Below, one piece after another: positions 25,062 through 35,869 of a stretch of DNA of 64,000 bases; within the stretch, counting starts at the first letter, position 1, and the number at the start of each line of letters is the position of its first letter. Source of the stretch: Paenibacillus sp. J45TS6 (GTDB taxonomy: Bacteria > Bacillota > Bacilli > Paenibacillales > Paenibacillaceae); assembly GCF_018403285.1 (NCBI RefSeq), contig NZ_BOSJ01000007.1, forward strand, positions 209,721 to 273,720, read 5' to 3'. The notes beneath the pieces were generated by a model. That model did not search any database, was not told the origin of the DNA, and worked only from the letters and a program-made list of their open reading frames with translations. The position numbers and the translations under genes are program-made.

Positions 25062-27008
25062 CTATTCCGCGAGTTCTTCCCACTCTGCATAGACTTCGCT
25101 GAGCTTGTTCTTCCAAGTTTCGATGGACTGCTGAATTTCTTGTAGTTTCATGTAGTCTTGATAGATCTCCGGCTTCGCCATTTCTGCTTGCTCTTCTTCA
25201 ATTTTACTCTCGATATCCGCAATTTGTTCTTCAAGACTCTCCAGCTTGCGCTGTCTGTTCCGCTCTTCCCGCTTTGCCTGCTTCTCGGCTTGAAAAAGAT
25301 CAGCTCCAGATTTCTCAGCAGTAGAAGATGCCGAGCTCTGTTTCGTTGTTGCTGCCTTTAGTTCTTTACGTTCCTGCTCGATTTCTTCAAGTTCCTGTTT
25401 CTTCGCCACATAGTCATCATAATTTCCTAGGAAATGCTGTGTTCCTTTTGGATGCAGTTCGACAATGCGTTCTGCCATTTTGTTAAGGAAATAGCGGTCA
25501 TGTGAAATGAAGAGCAGGGTTCCTTCGTAATCGATCAGTGCAGATTCAAGCACTTCTTTACTGAATAAGTCCAGATGGTTGGTCGGCTCATCGAGTATAA
25601 GTACATTGGATTCTTGCAGCATGAGCTTCGCTAACGATACACGGGCTTTTTCCCCGCCGCTCAGCGCACTGATTCGCTTCTGTACATCATCTCCGCTGAA
25701 GAGGAAGTTACCGAGTACCGTACGAATACGCGCTTCTTCCATATGTGGATATTCACTCCACAATTCTTCGAGTACGGTGTTTTTATCATTGAGATTCGTC
25801 TGTTCCTGATCATAGTATCCAAGTTTAATCTTGGTACCCCAATCGATCTGACCTGAGCGCGGGGTCATCTGCCCTGTCAGGCATTTCAGCAGTGTGGATT
25901 TTCCGATTCCGTTCGGTCCAATGAGAGCAACCGTTTCTCCTCTGCGCAGATCCATATCGGCATGTTCAAAGAGCGGCTGGCTTTCTTTATCAAAAGCGAC
26001 AGATAAGTCCCGCACATGCAGTACTTCTTTTCCAGACATATAAGCAATATCAAAAGAAAAATGGGCCCGTTTCAGATCGCCTTGCGGCCGGTCCATCACT
26101 TCCATTTTATCCAGTGCTTTGCGCCGGCTTTGGGCGCGTTTGGTAGTGGAAGCACGCACAATGTTCCGCTGAATAAATTCTTCCATCTTGGAGATTTCAT
26201 CTTGCTGTTTCTCATATTGTTTCATCTGAGCTTCGTACTCTGCTGCTTTGATCTCCATATAGCGGCTGTAATTCCCCGTATACTTGCGGGAACGATGCCG
26301 CTCAATTTCCACAATTCCAGTAACAAGCCGGTCAAGGAAATACCGGTCATGAGAAACGACTAAGATGGCGCCTGAATATCCACGAAGATAATCCTCCAGC
26401 CAAGTCAGTGTTTCAATATCTAGATGGTTCGTCGGCTCATCCAGCATAAGCACATCAGGAGCTTGCAGGAGAATTCGGGCAAGAGCAAGTCTTGTCTTTT
26501 GTCCACCGCTGAGAGTAGAAATCTTCGTATCCACAGGAAATTCACCGAATCCCATCCCGTGAAGGACACTTCGAATCCGTGTTTCGATCTCATAGCCGCC
26601 ATGATCTTTGAACCAGTCTTGACGAACGGCGTAACGCTCCAGCAGATCGGCATATTTTTTCTCATCATTCATTTCTTTTGGATCAGCAATTCGCTGTTCC
26701 ATCAGTCGCAGTTCCGCTTCAGCTTCCGTAAGGTGAGCAAAAACTTTCAGCATCTCTTCCCAGATGGTTCCATCCGATTCCAGTCCGCTGTTTTGGGCGA
26801 GGTACCCTATAGTTGTTTCTTTGGCTTTAAAGATCTGACCGCCGTCATAGGACATTTCACCAGCCAAAATTTTGAGTAGAGTAGATTTTCCTGCACCATT
26901 GACCCCTACAAGTCCAATCCGTTCACGTTCTAATATCTGCAGGCTGACACCTTCAAGAATGCTGTCTATGCCATATCGTTTTATAATTCCAGATGCTTGA
27001 AAAAGCAT
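25062..27008 (-). CDS. ydiF: ABC-F family ATPase (YdiF-like)
   Basis: 648 residues with two ABC domains and no membrane segment. First: Walker A GVNGAGKS near residue 36, signature LSGGQKTR, Walker B VLMLDEPTNHLD. Second: GPNGIGKS near residue 352, LSGGEKAR, VLILDEPTNHLD. A charged linker lies between them (about residues 240-300) and a C-terminal coiled coil (about 545-648) rich in Glu/Lys ends the protein, as in YdiF/Uup-type ABC-F. ABC-F proteins act on the ribosome, relieving stalls or antibiotic block. Convergent with tsaD, as in the gcp-ydiF junction of B. subtilis except for strand. GGAGGAAATATC precedes the ATG. Confidence 0.88.
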   Translation of the reverse strand: MLFQASGIIKRYGIDSILEGVSLQILERERIGLVGVNGAGKSTLLKILAGEMSYDGGQIFKAKETTIGYLAQNSGLESDGTIWEEMLKVFAHLTEAEAELRLMEQRIADPKEMNDEKKYADLLERYAVRQDWFKDHGGYEIETRIRSVLHGMGFGEFPVDTKISTLSGGQKTRLALARILLQAPDVLMLDEPTNHLDIETLTWLEDYLRGYSGAILVVSHDRYFLDRLVTGIVEIERHRSRKYTGNYSRYMEIKAAEYEAQMKQYEKQQDEISKMEEFIQRNIVRASTTKRAQSRRKALDKMEVMDRPQGDLKRAHFSFDIAYMSGKEVLHVRDLSVAFDKESQPLFEHADMDLRRGETVALIGPNGIGKSTLLKCLTGQMTPRSGQIDWGTKIKLGYYDQEQTNLNDKNTVLEELWSEYPHMEEARIRTVLGNFLFSGDDVQKRISALSGGEKARVSLAKLMLQESNVLILDEPTNHLDLFSKEVLESALIDYEGTLLFISHDRYFLNKMAERIVELHPKGTQHFLGNYDDYVAKKQELEEIEQERKELKAATTKQSSASSTAEKSGADLFQAEKQAKREERNRQRKLESLEEQIADIESKIEEEQAEMAKPEIYQDYMKLQEIQQSIETWKNKLSEVYAEWEELAE

Positions 27009-27297
27009 GATATTTCCTCCTGTCTAGAAAGCAATAAACTAGTCCTAGTTTACATGAAAAAGAGAGGCTTTGCACCGCTTAGAACAAGTTATAACCGAAG
27101 TTACCCGTCCGCCCTTGATAAAAAGGTTTGAACTTTGTCTCGCTTATAGTCTTTTCATGAAATAGGTGATAAACTTAAAGTTAGAAAAAGCCGAATTGTG
27201 ATTCACATTAGTGAACGTCAGCAAGTGGTGATGAATGCTAGCAAACAGGTTGTGAATAACCACTATTCGCACGACGGATAAAACGGAGGGATAGTGG
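27009..27297. other. Intergenic region between divergent ABC-F and 5-FTHF cyclo-ligase genes
   Basis: 289 bases with no convincing gene. It holds a short inverted repeat TTCAC-ATTA-GTGAA at about 27200-27213 and must contain promoters for both divergent genes, but no -35/-10 pair stands out. A Rex-type site (TTGTGAAN4TTCACAA) was looked for and not found. Confidence 0.4.
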
Positions 27298-27972
27298 ATG
27301 GAAGTACATCCGGACAAGCTCCAGTTAAAAAAGCAACTTCGAAGAAGAATGCTTGCGGTGCGCGAAGCACTGCCGCCTGATCAGCGTTCAGAAGCATCAA
27401 GGCAGATATGTAAGTATGCCACTCAGGAGATGGACCTTTTGCGCAGCAAGCTTGGGCAGAAGAATCTAACTCTTTTTCTATATATGACTTTTGGTAGTGA
27501 AGCCGATACTTTTATGCTATTGACGAAGGCACTGGCCCAAGGAGACACGGTACTCGTGCCCAAGGTAAGAAAAGATTCGAGGCTTATGGAGCTTCGAGAA
27601 ATCAGGCAGATGACAGACGTGGAGCCGGGAACCTGGAATATTCCTGAGCCGACAGATCATACCCCGGTTTATCCTGTAGAGAGATGGCCGGAGATGGATC
27701 TTGTCATTGTTCCAGGACTTGCCTATGACCTTAGCGGAGGAAGAATTGGATACGGTGGAGGGTATTACGACCGCTTTGCCGAAAAGATGTATATGGAAGT
27801 TCAGAAAAAGCAGATCGAAGGCCAAAATGTAACCTTACCCCTATATGCAGGGCTTGTCCTTCCCGGACAACTGCTTCCACCGAATGATATTCCTATGGAA
27901 CCGCAGGATTTTAGACTGAACCTTCTTTTTACAGAGAAGGGTGTTTTACATACTCAAATAAAAGGAACGTGA
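27298..27972 (+). CDS. 5-formyltetrahydrofolate cyclo-ligase
   Basis: 224 residues. QLRRRMLAVREALPPDQRSEAS near residue 10 is the ATP-binding N-terminal segment and VPGLAYDLSGGRIGYGGGYYDRF near residue 140 is the family signature (G-R-x-G-x-G-x-G-Y-Y-D). It converts 5-formyl-THF to 5,10-methenyl-THF with ATP, returning the storage/inhibitor form to the folate pool. ACGGAGGG lies ahead of the ATG. First gene of a likely transcript with moaC and moaB (6-base and 16-base gaps). Confidence 0.9.
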   Translation: MEVHPDKLQLKKQLRRRMLAVREALPPDQRSEASRQICKYATQEMDLLRSKLGQKNLTLFLYMTFGSEADTFMLLTKALAQGDTVLVPKVRKDSRLMELREIRQMTDVEPGTWNIPEPTDHTPVYPVERWPEMDLVIVPGLAYDLSGGRIGYGGGYYDRFAEKMYMEVQKKQIEGQNVTLPLYAGLVLPGQLLPPNDIPMEPQDFRLNLLFTEKGVLHTQIKGT

Positions 27973-27978
27973 TGGAAC

Positions 27979-28485
27979 ATGGATGCGAAGTCACAAAGCG
28001 GACAGAATGAAAGACAGCAACTGACTCATTTTAATGAGCAGGGACGTGCGAGAATGGTGGATATCTCGGGTAAAGAGGTTACGGTTCGTACCGCGGTCGC
28101 ACAGTCAAAGATCACAATGAATGAAGCAACGCTTCAGGCGATTAAGGCAGGTACGGTAGGAAAAGGGGATGTACTGGCCGTTGCACAAGTGGCCGGAATT
28201 CAGGCTGCCAAGCGTACTTCCGATTGGATTCCGATGTGTCACCCGCTGCCGCTTACCGGTGTTAACATTACTTTTACAGATAACGGAGAGCGCGAACTGT
28301 ATATTGAAGTGTCCGTTAAGACAGAAGGAAAAACAGGAGTAGAGATGGAAGCTCTAACAGCTGCATCGGCAACTGCACTCACCATTTACGATATGTGTAA
28401 GGCGATGCAGAAAGATATGATAATAGGTCCGACACTGCTGAGTTCCAAAACAGGCGGTAAAAGTGGGGACTATAAATTCAAATAG
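27979..28485 (+). CDS. moaC: Cyclic pyranopterin monophosphate synthase MoaC
   Basis: 168 residues. [17 protein letters not shown] at residue 26, the [10 protein letters not shown] motif near residue 84 with the catalytic Lys/His region, and the C-terminal [25 protein letters not shown] are MoaC hallmarks. It converts the MoaA product 3',8-cH2GTP to cPMP in molybdenum cofactor synthesis. The matching moaA lies 15 kb away in the formate dehydrogenase locus, so the pathway genes are split. The 25-residue N-terminal extension is Gln-rich. Confidence 0.93.
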   Translation: MDAKSQSGQNERQQLTHFNEQGRARMVDISGKEVTVRTAVAQSKITMNEATLQAIKAGTVGKGDVLAVAQVAGIQAAKRTSDWIPMCHPLPLTGVNITFTDNGERELYIEVSVKTEGKTGVEMEALTAASATALTIYDMCKAMQKDMIIGPTLLSSKTGGKSGDYKFK

Positions 28486-28501
28486 AGGGATGGGTGATCT
28501 T

Positions 28502-28987
28502 ATGTTGTGGAAAACAGCGATCCTTACAGCAAGTGATAAGGGAGCGAGAGGAGAGCGGGAAGACACGAGTGCGCAGGTCATCCGTGAACTTGTCGAAGAA
28601 GAACTGGGCGGTGAAATTATTGAATACCGCATTGTGCCTGATGAACCAGACGAGATCATTGCTGCGTTGATCGAAATGACGGATTATTTTCATGCGGATC
28701 TTGTTCTTACCACAGGCGGGACTGAACTTGCGATTCGAGATGTAACACCAGAAGCTACGCGCAGAGTCATTGACCGTGAAGTACCCGGTATGGCAGAGGC
28801 CATGCGGATGACGGTGCTGCAGAAGAACCGGGGAGCTATGCTCTTTAGAGGAATCTGCGGTATTCGCGGAAGAACACTAATTGTAAATTTACCGGGAACT
28901 CCTAAGGGTGTGCACGAGAATCTCGCAGCTATAATGGACCAGCTCCCTGAGGCACTTTTGATGGTTACAGGACAATTTAGACAGTAA
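28502..28987 (+). CDS. moaB: MogA/MoaB family molybdenum cofactor biosynthesis protein
   Basis: 161 residues. LTASDKGARGEREDTSAQVI at the N-terminus and LTTGGTELAIRDVTPEATRRVIDREVPGMAEAMR around residue 70 are the MoCF_biosynth (MogA/MoaB) motifs; LIVNLPGTPKGVHENL closes the fold. It adenylates molybdopterin before metal insertion. The ATG at 28502 has GGGTGAT upstream; the longer frame overlaps moaC and lacks a site. In B. subtilis the rex gene occupies this slot between moaC and tatAY. Confidence 0.87.
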   Translation: MLWKTAILTASDKGARGEREDTSAQVIRELVEEELGGEIIEYRIVPDEPDEIIAALIEMTDYFHADLVLTTGGTELAIRDVTPEATRRVIDREVPGMAEAMRMTVLQKNRGAMLFRGICGIRGRTLIVNLPGTPKGVHENLAAIMDQLPEALLMVTGQFRQ

Positions 28988-29125
28988 ACATGATGGCTGT
29001 GTATTCCTTCCTTTTTCTTGTAAATACGGCTATGTATGTGATTACATTTGTGGTATGATTTCATGTAGATGGATGATTATGGATGGTAATCCATATGTAT
29101 AGTACAACAAGAAGGAGGGGTATAC

Positions 29126-29368
29126 ATGCCAAATATCGGAGGAACGGGCTTTATTCTGCTTGTCATTGTTGCCTTGTTGTTATTCGGACCTAACAAGCTT
29201 CCTGAACTGGGACGAGCTGTCGGTAGAACGTTCCGTGAATTTAAGAATGGTGCTCAAGAGATCATGTCAGATGAATCTTCATCCCGTAAAGGATCTTCAG
29301 CAAGTGAAGTAAAATCAGCTGAAGCAACGACGGTTCAGAAAACAGAGGATAAGCGCCTGCCAGAGTAA
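29126..29368 (+). CDS. tatA: Twin-arginine translocase subunit TatA/E
   Basis: 80 residues: one membrane span (about 5-20, FILLVIVALLLFGPNKLPELG with the FGPxxLPELG hinge) followed by an amphipathic helix RAVGRTFREFKNGAQEIM and a charged tail. TatA oligomers form the pore through which TatC-bound folded precursors cross. GAAGGAGGGG precedes the ATG. A terminator lies between it and tatC, so a minor fraction of transcripts probably continues into tatC. Confidence 0.95.
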   Translation: MPNIGGTGFILLVIVALLLFGPNKLPELGRAVGRTFREFKNGAQEIMSDESSSRKGSSASEVKSAEATTVQKTEDKRLPE

Positions 29369-29442
29369 TTCTATATATCTTATGCATGCGCGCTTTAAGT
29401 CAGGGTGCCTTGCTAAGTGCTTGTTTCAAGCAAAATAAGGAT

Positions 29443-29474
29443 CCCTTCTTTGTAAGAAGGGTTTTGTTTTTTTC
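29443..29474 (+). terminator. Intrinsic terminator between tatA and tatC
   Basis: CCCTTCTT-TGT-AAGAAGGG followed by TTTTGTTTTTTT. It would keep TatA in excess over TatC. Confidence 0.85.
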
Positions 29475-29508
29475 TTCTAGCTGATGAGCAGAGAGAGGGA
29501 GTGTTACG

Positions 29509-30288
29509 ATGTCTGAACATGAAGAAGGCATGACGCTGGTGAATCACTTGGGGGAACTGCGAAGACGTCTTGTCGCTGTACTGGTCGTTCTTCTGCTCGG
29601 ACTGATTGGCGGTCTATTTATCAGTGACCCGATCTATCAATATTTGACAGCATACGGGCCTCTTCCGGGTATTGAACTGCATGCCCTCACGCTATGGGAT
29701 GGACTTGGGATGTATATGAAGATTGCCCTGATTTTTTCCCTCGTTATTACGTTGCCTTTTACTGCCTATCAGATTTGGAAATTTGTGAGTCCAGGTCTGA
29801 CGCAGAGTGAGCAAAAAGCGACTATACGTTATATTCCTTTTGTCTTTTTGTTGTTCTTATTAGGAATTGCTTTTTCCTACAAAATATTACTGCCGATGGC
29901 TACCTCTTTTACAAGCAGTATTAATCAGAATCTTGGTCTTGTCGAAACGTATGGGATGGCACAATATTTTACGTTTATGTTTAATCTAATCTTGCCTGTA
30001 TCCCTGTTATTTGAACTGCCTGTTGTGGTTATGTTTCTGACGAAACTGCGGATTCTCAATCCATTGCGTTTACGTAAAATGCGCCGGATCTCCTATTTTG
30101 CACTTGTTTTTATCGCTGTATTTGTGACCCCGCCTGATTTTATTTCCGATATTTTGGTTACAATTCCTTTGATTCTGCTTTACGAGTTCAGTGTCTTTCT
30201 GTCGTCTGTTGTTTACCGGAAGCAACTCGAAGAGACCGAGGAATACGAATCGAGATATGTGAAGGTTGATGCAGGGGAGAAGATATAG
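29509..30288 (+). CDS. tatC: Twin-arginine translocase subunit TatC
   Basis: 259 residues with six membrane spans. HLGELRRRLVAVLVVLLLGL at residue 14, YQIWKFVSPGLTQSEQKAT near residue 87 (the F-x-P-x-L-x-x-x-E motif) and FVTPPDFISDILVTIPLILLYE near residue 205 are conserved. TatC recognises the twin-arginine signal peptide. GAGGGAG lies ahead of the ATG. Together with tatA it forms a minimal TatAC system as in B. subtilis TatAyCy. Confidence 0.95.
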   Translation: MSEHEEGMTLVNHLGELRRRLVAVLVVLLLGLIGGLFISDPIYQYLTAYGPLPGIELHALTLWDGLGMYMKIALIFSLVITLPFTAYQIWKFVSPGLTQSEQKATIRYIPFVFLLFLLGIAFSYKILLPMATSFTSSINQNLGLVETYGMAQYFTFMFNLILPVSLLFELPVVVMFLTKLRILNPLRLRKMRRISYFALVFIAVFVTPPDFISDILVTIPLILLYEFSVFLSSVVYRKQLEETEEYESRYVKVDAGEKI

Positions 30289-30376
30289 GATGGAGCATAA
30301 TTATTACAGGATTGGAGAGAATGGAAGATGGCTTCATGAATAACTGAAAAGATCTGCTAAAAATCCTGAAAAGGAC

Positions 30377-30405
30377 TTGAAATCATCTTCTAATTTCAGT
30401 ATCAT
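30377..30405 (+). promoter_or_regulatory. Sigma-A promoter of groESL
   Basis: TTGAAA (30377-30382), 17-base spacer, TATCAT (30400-30405), 11 bases before the CIRCE element. Confidence 0.75.
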
Positions 30406-30416
30406 GAAATTGGTTG

Positions 30417-30443
30417 TTAGCACTGACGACTGTCGAGTGCTAA
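30417..30443. promoter_or_regulatory. CIRCE operator (HrcA binding site)
   Basis: TTAGCACTG-N9-GAGTGCTAA. It matches the CIRCE consensus TTAGCACTC-N9-GAGTGCTAA at 17 of 18 arm positions; the last base of the left arm is changed. It lies just downstream of the groESL promoter. Confidence 0.95.
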
Positions 30444-30503
30444 TATAGAAGAGTGCAACAACCGTAAGATATGTAACTTACTTATTTAAGGAGGCTATTT
30501 TTC

Positions 30504-30785
30504 ATGATCAGACCTTTAGGTGAACGCGTATTGGTAGAACCGATCGAACAAGAAGAGACAACAGCTTTCGGGATTGTACTTCCGGACTCTGCTAAAGAAA
30601 AACCGCAAGAGGGTAAAGTTATCGCTGTTGGCGCTGGAAGCTTAAAAGATGGCGTTCGTGTTCCTTTGGAAGTAAAAGAAGGAGACCGCGTTATTTTCTC
30701 CAAATACGCTGGAACAGAGCTTAAATACGAAGGTAAAGAATATTTGATTATGAAGGAAAGCGACATTCACGCAATCTTGGGTTAA
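30504..30785 (+). CDS. groES: Co-chaperonin GroES
   Basis: 93 residues, standard length. [17 protein letters not shown] at the N-terminus, the mobile loop with [19 protein letters not shown] that binds GroEL near residue 20, and [14 protein letters not shown] at the C-terminus. It caps the GroEL ring as a heptamer. Strong TAAGGAGG site. First gene of the HrcA/CIRCE-controlled groESL operon. Confidence 0.98.
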   Translation: MIRPLGERVLVEPIEQEETTAFGIVLPDSAKEKPQEGKVIAVGAGSLKDGVRVPLEVKEGDRVIFSKYAGTELKYEGKEYLIMKESDIHAILG

Positions 30786-30828
30786 TCTTCATTCGTGAAG
30801 AGCTTGAATATATGAATTGAATCGTTGA

Positions 30829-32493
<1,665 letters not shown>

Positions 32494-32583
32494 TATAGGC
32501 TGTGAAGCCTTCTCATCGTGAATTAGTCTAGGCTATTTCAGCCCAGATTGAGAACTGGTCATGTTAAAAACTATTTTCTAAAG

Positions 32584-32620
32584 TAAAGACTACTTCCTAA
32601 CAACAGGAGGTAGTCTTTTT
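32584..32620 (+). terminator. Intrinsic terminator after groEL
   Basis: AAAGACTACTTCCT ... AGGAGGTAGTCTTT with one G-T wobble, followed by a T run. Confidence 0.85.
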
Positions 32621-32791
32621 TATGTTTTTAGAATTTGCTTAGTCCATTCATAGCTGAGTTTTTTCATTAAAGTTAAAATATAATCTTCTATTTCCAAGAG
32701 GTTTCTTTTTTCATGATTTAAAATTTGATATAATTTGCGAATCGCCAGCAAACGTTTGTTCTGCTAAGAAAAGTGGAAAAGGAGGTATATT

Positions 32792-33367
32792 ATGACGATC
32801 AATTTAGTTGTTGAAGAAGCATTAGCTAACTCATTAAAAAAATTGATGATGACGAAATCAATCAAACAAATTCATGTGAAAGAAATAACGAATGAAAGTA
32901 GCCTCAGCAGACATACTTTCTATAATCATTTTCATGATATTTACGAGCTTCTAAAATGGATCTATGAAAGAGAGGTAATAGAAGGGATTGACCTGTATTG
33001 TTCGTTAGATTCATGGAAAAAAGGGATTGACCTTGTACTAAACTATACCTATGAAAATAAACGAATCTGTTTGAATACGTTCAATTCTCTCGGACGTGAC
33101 CATCTGGAAAGCTTTCTTTATCAAACTTTTTTTCGTGTAGTTAGTTCGGTGGTAGATGAGATATCTCGTGATTTACAGCTTTCAGAAGAGGTAAAGGATA
33201 ATTGTAAGGATTTTTATACAAATGCATTGATGGGGGTCTTTATATCCTGGCTTAAAAAGGACCTATCTGAAACACCGGAGAGTATGGCACGCAAAATCGA
33301 TCAGATGTTAAGCGGAGTGGTCGTGTATACATTAACCAAAATAAGCAAGGAAGCTAACACACTTTAA
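32792..33367 (+). CDS. TetR/AcrR family transcriptional regulator (DhaS-like)
   Basis: 191 residues. The N-terminal helix-turn-helix has IKQIHVKEITNESSLSRHTFYNHFHDIYELL around residues 22-52, the TetR DNA-binding pattern; the C-terminal part (about 70-190) resembles the DhaS-type ligand domain. GGAAAAGGAGG precedes the ATG. It lies 115 bases upstream of the oleate hydratase gene on the same strand and is the obvious candidate regulator of it, perhaps responding to free fatty acids (inference). Confidence 0.8.
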   Translation: MTINLVVEEALANSLKKLMMTKSIKQIHVKEITNESSLSRHTFYNHFHDIYELLKWIYEREVIEGIDLYCSLDSWKKGIDLVLNYTYENKRICLNTFNSLGRDHLESFLYQTFFRVVSSVVDEISRDLQLSEEVKDNCKDFYTNALMGVFISWLKKDLSETPESMARKIDQMLSGVVVYTLTKISKEANTL

Positions 33368-33482
33368 GGCATATGTACATGTAGTACACGATTTAAGAAA
33401 GCTGTTCATTGTTGTAACTTTTCTTTTAGATATACTCAAGGTAACAAGCGAAGTTATTATCTAAAAGAAAGGGTAGTGTCTT

Positions 33483-35177
33483 ATGTTTAATTATGAAAAG
33501 ATTCATACGAGAAAACCGGATGGGATTGAAAACAGACAGGCTTATCTGTTAGGCGGTGGAATTGGATCCTTGGCGGCAGCAGCGTTTCTGATTAGAGATG
33601 GACATATGCCAGGAAAAAATATATACATCTATGAGCAATCCGATATTCTCGGCGGCTCCATGGATGGTGCGGGAGAATGGGAGACTGGCTACACAGCAAG
33701 AGGCGGACGTGAAATTGAACCACACTTTGAATGCTTCTCCGAGCTCTTCAGCTTTATTCCTTCTATTAAAGAACCGGACAGAACGGTACTCGATGAATTT
33801 TATGAGCTGAACGAAAAAGAACCGATCCTGTCCAATTGCCGACTTGTAGAAAACCAGGGTAAAGTTGCAGATTCTTCTTCCTTGGGACTTACCATAGACC
33901 AAGCTATGCGGCTTGGAAAGCTGGTTATGACAACCGAAGAAGCTTTAGGACATACAACGATTGCAGATTTCTTTGATGAAAATTTCCTGCAAACTAATTT
34001 TTGGTACTTCTTTGAAACCATGTTTGCTTTTGAACCATGGCATAGTGTAGTAGAGGTTAAACGTTACATGCAGCGTTTCATGCATATGATTGGCGGTATT
34101 AACCGCCTTGAGGGATTGCTTCATACCGAATACAACCAGTATGATTCTCTGATCCTTCCTCTGATTACATGGCTTGATGAGCAAGGCGTGGTATTCAAAT
34201 CAGGATGTGAAGTAACCGATATAGATTTTGATATTTCAGATAACCGCAAGAAAGCTACAGGATTTTGGTATAAAAAAGATGGAAAAGAAGTACAGCAAAA
34301 GGTATCTGAGCAGGATATCGTCATGTTCACAAACGGCTCAATGACACAGAATACAACAAGAGGAAGTTTACATGAGCCTGCTATTTTAAATCGTTCCACT
34401 GAAAAAGGATGTTTTTCTGTATGGGAAAAGATAGCTGCAAAATCACCAAATTTCGGTCATCCCGAAAAATTCTGTAGTGATGTTGATAAAACCAAATGGA
34501 TGAGCTTTACAATCACTTTGAAAGACGACGAAATTGTATTCCCATACCTTGAAGAGCTGCAAAAGAATCCGACTGGCATGAACGGTCTCGTGACGATAAA
34601 AGACTCTAACTGGTTATTAAGCTGGGTTGTACCGAAAGACCCTCACTTTAGAAATCAACCTGAAAACGTAAAGGTGCTTTGGGCTTATGGGCTACTGCTT
34701 GATGTGCCAGGAAACTATATTAAGAAGACTTATGCTGAATGTACGGGCCAAGAAATGTTTGAAGAGCTTCTTTATCATATGGGACTTAAGGATCGAATTT
34801 CTGAAATTTTGGAGCATACCATTAATGTAATTCCAGCAATGATGCCTTATATCACTTCACAATTTATGCCGAGGGTTGCAGGCGACCGTCCTGACGTTAT
34901 TCCAGAAGGTAGTGAGAATTTTGCATTCCTAGGTCAGTTTGCAGAAGTCCCAGATGACTGTGTATTTACTGTAGAATATTCTGTTAGAACAGCGATGATG
35001 GCGGTATATGGTTTGCTGAACCTTGAGAAAAAAGTTGAACCTGTTTATCCCTCATGGTATGACGTGCGTGTTTTGGCAACAGCTACTAAAACATTATTAG
35101 GAGTAAATCATCTTCCACTTGACCAAATTCCATTAGGAAAATTATTGCAAAAGAGCGAATTGTCGAAATTCCTCTGA
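33483..35177 (+). CDS. ohyA: Oleate hydratase
   Basis: 564 residues, FAD-dependent myosin-cross-reactive-antigen family. LLGGGIGSLAAAAFLIRDGH near residue 22 is the FAD-binding GxGxxxxxA/G motif; DILGGSMDGAGEWETGYTARGGREIEPHFEC near residue 58, FMHMIGGINRLEG near residue 200 and GDRPDVIPEGSENFAFLGQFAEVPDDCVFTVEYSVR near residue 465 are conserved. It hydrates the cis-9 double bond of unsaturated fatty acids to 10-hydroxy acids, detoxifying host or environmental fatty acids. AAAGAAAGGG site; terminator follows. Confidence 0.93.
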   Translation: MFNYEKIHTRKPDGIENRQAYLLGGGIGSLAAAAFLIRDGHMPGKNIYIYEQSDILGGSMDGAGEWETGYTARGGREIEPHFECFSELFSFIPSIKEPDRTVLDEFYELNEKEPILSNCRLVENQGKVADSSSLGLTIDQAMRLGKLVMTTEEALGHTTIADFFDENFLQTNFWYFFETMFAFEPWHSVVEVKRYMQRFMHMIGGINRLEGLLHTEYNQYDSLILPLITWLDEQGVVFKSGCEVTDIDFDISDNRKKATGFWYKKDGKEVQQKVSEQDIVMFTNGSMTQNTTRGSLHEPAILNRSTEKGCFSVWEKIAAKSPNFGHPEKFCSDVDKTKWMSFTITLKDDEIVFPYLEELQKNPTGMNGLVTIKDSNWLLSWVVPKDPHFRNQPENVKVLWAYGLLLDVPGNYIKKTYAECTGQEMFEELLYHMGLKDRISEILEHTINVIPAMMPYITSQFMPRVAGDRPDVIPEGSENFAFLGQFAEVPDDCVFTVEYSVRTAMMAVYGLLNLEKKVEPVYPSWYDVRVLATATKTLLGVNHLPLDQIPLGKLLQKSELSKFL

Positions 35178-35227
35178 AGTAATCTTTAAGTAAAAAGCCG
35201 TCACAGTGATAAGTATGAATGAATACA

Positions 35228-35264
35228 AAACCATTTCTTAATAATTTTAAGAAATGGTTTTTTT
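35228..35264 (+). terminator. Intrinsic terminator after the oleate hydratase gene
   Basis: AAACCATTTCTTA ... TAAGAAATGGTTT, 13-base perfect stem followed by TTTTGC. Confidence 0.9.
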
Positions 35265-35448
35265 GCTTTATCTTCAGTGATTACATTCGGTGCTTCAAAG
35301 TCTTTCTATTTGAGGGAGATCAGGCCTATTTTTGCTCTATTACAACGTGTAAAATAATTTTGACATCCCATTTTAATAGATGTACAAGATATTTGATAGA
35401 CAATTTTTACCTAAATTTGGCAAGATGATGATGTGAGGAGGGAGCGAT

Positions 35449-35856
35449 ATGGAAATAGGTAAAAAACTAAAAGATGCTCGTGTAAAATCTAGCTTTACTC
35501 AAGAATTTGTTGCGGGAGAAATTCAAGTGTCACGTCAGACGATCTCTAATTGGGAAAATGAAAAATCTTATCCAGATATAGTGAGCGTTATAAAGTTGAG
35601 TGACCTATACTCGATCAGTCTTGATGAACTATTAAGAGAAGATCAGGACATGATAGAACATTTTGCGGAAAGTACAAATATTGTAAAAAGTAATAAGAAA
35701 CTGATTGCTGCAATCATTTCTAATATTTTTCTTTTGGTCATGCTGATTATTTTTTCGAGTTTGGTACCCAACCACCTCTTTTTCTTAGTCGGAGTTTTTT
35801 CATTAGCGATTATCTGTTCGTCCATATTACTTTATCAAATCATAAAAAGAATTTAG
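35449..35856 (+). CDS. XRE-family regulator with C-terminal membrane segments
   Basis: 135 residues. An HTH_3 domain fills residues 1-62 (LKDARVKSSFTQEFVAGEIQVSRQTISNWENEKSYPD), typical of phage-type repressors; after a short linker two membrane segments follow at about residues 80-103 and 108-130. Membrane-tethered XRE regulators of this layout are common in Firmicutes next to transporters or immunity genes. GAGGAGGGAGCG precedes the ATG. It is 13 bases upstream of a small membrane protein gene, followed by a CPBP protein, so all three probably form one unit. Confidence 0.75.
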   Translation: MEIGKKLKDARVKSSFTQEFVAGEIQVSRQTISNWENEKSYPDIVSVIKLSDLYSISLDELLREDQDMIEHFAESTNIVKSNKKLIAAIISNIFLLVMLIIFSSLVPNHLFFLVGVFSLAIICSSILLYQIIKRI

Positions 35857-35869
35857 GGAGGCAACAAAC

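Noticed and set aside
27190-27270. Rex operator upstream of the folate cyclo-ligase gene
   Set aside because: TTGTGATTCAC and TTGTGAATAACC fragments are present, but none forms the TTGTGAAN4TTCACAA palindrome.
35219-35428. 69-aa frame after the oleate hydratase gene
   Set aside because: It runs through the terminator hairpin at 35228-35264, has no ribosome site and reads as low-complexity Phe/Lys.
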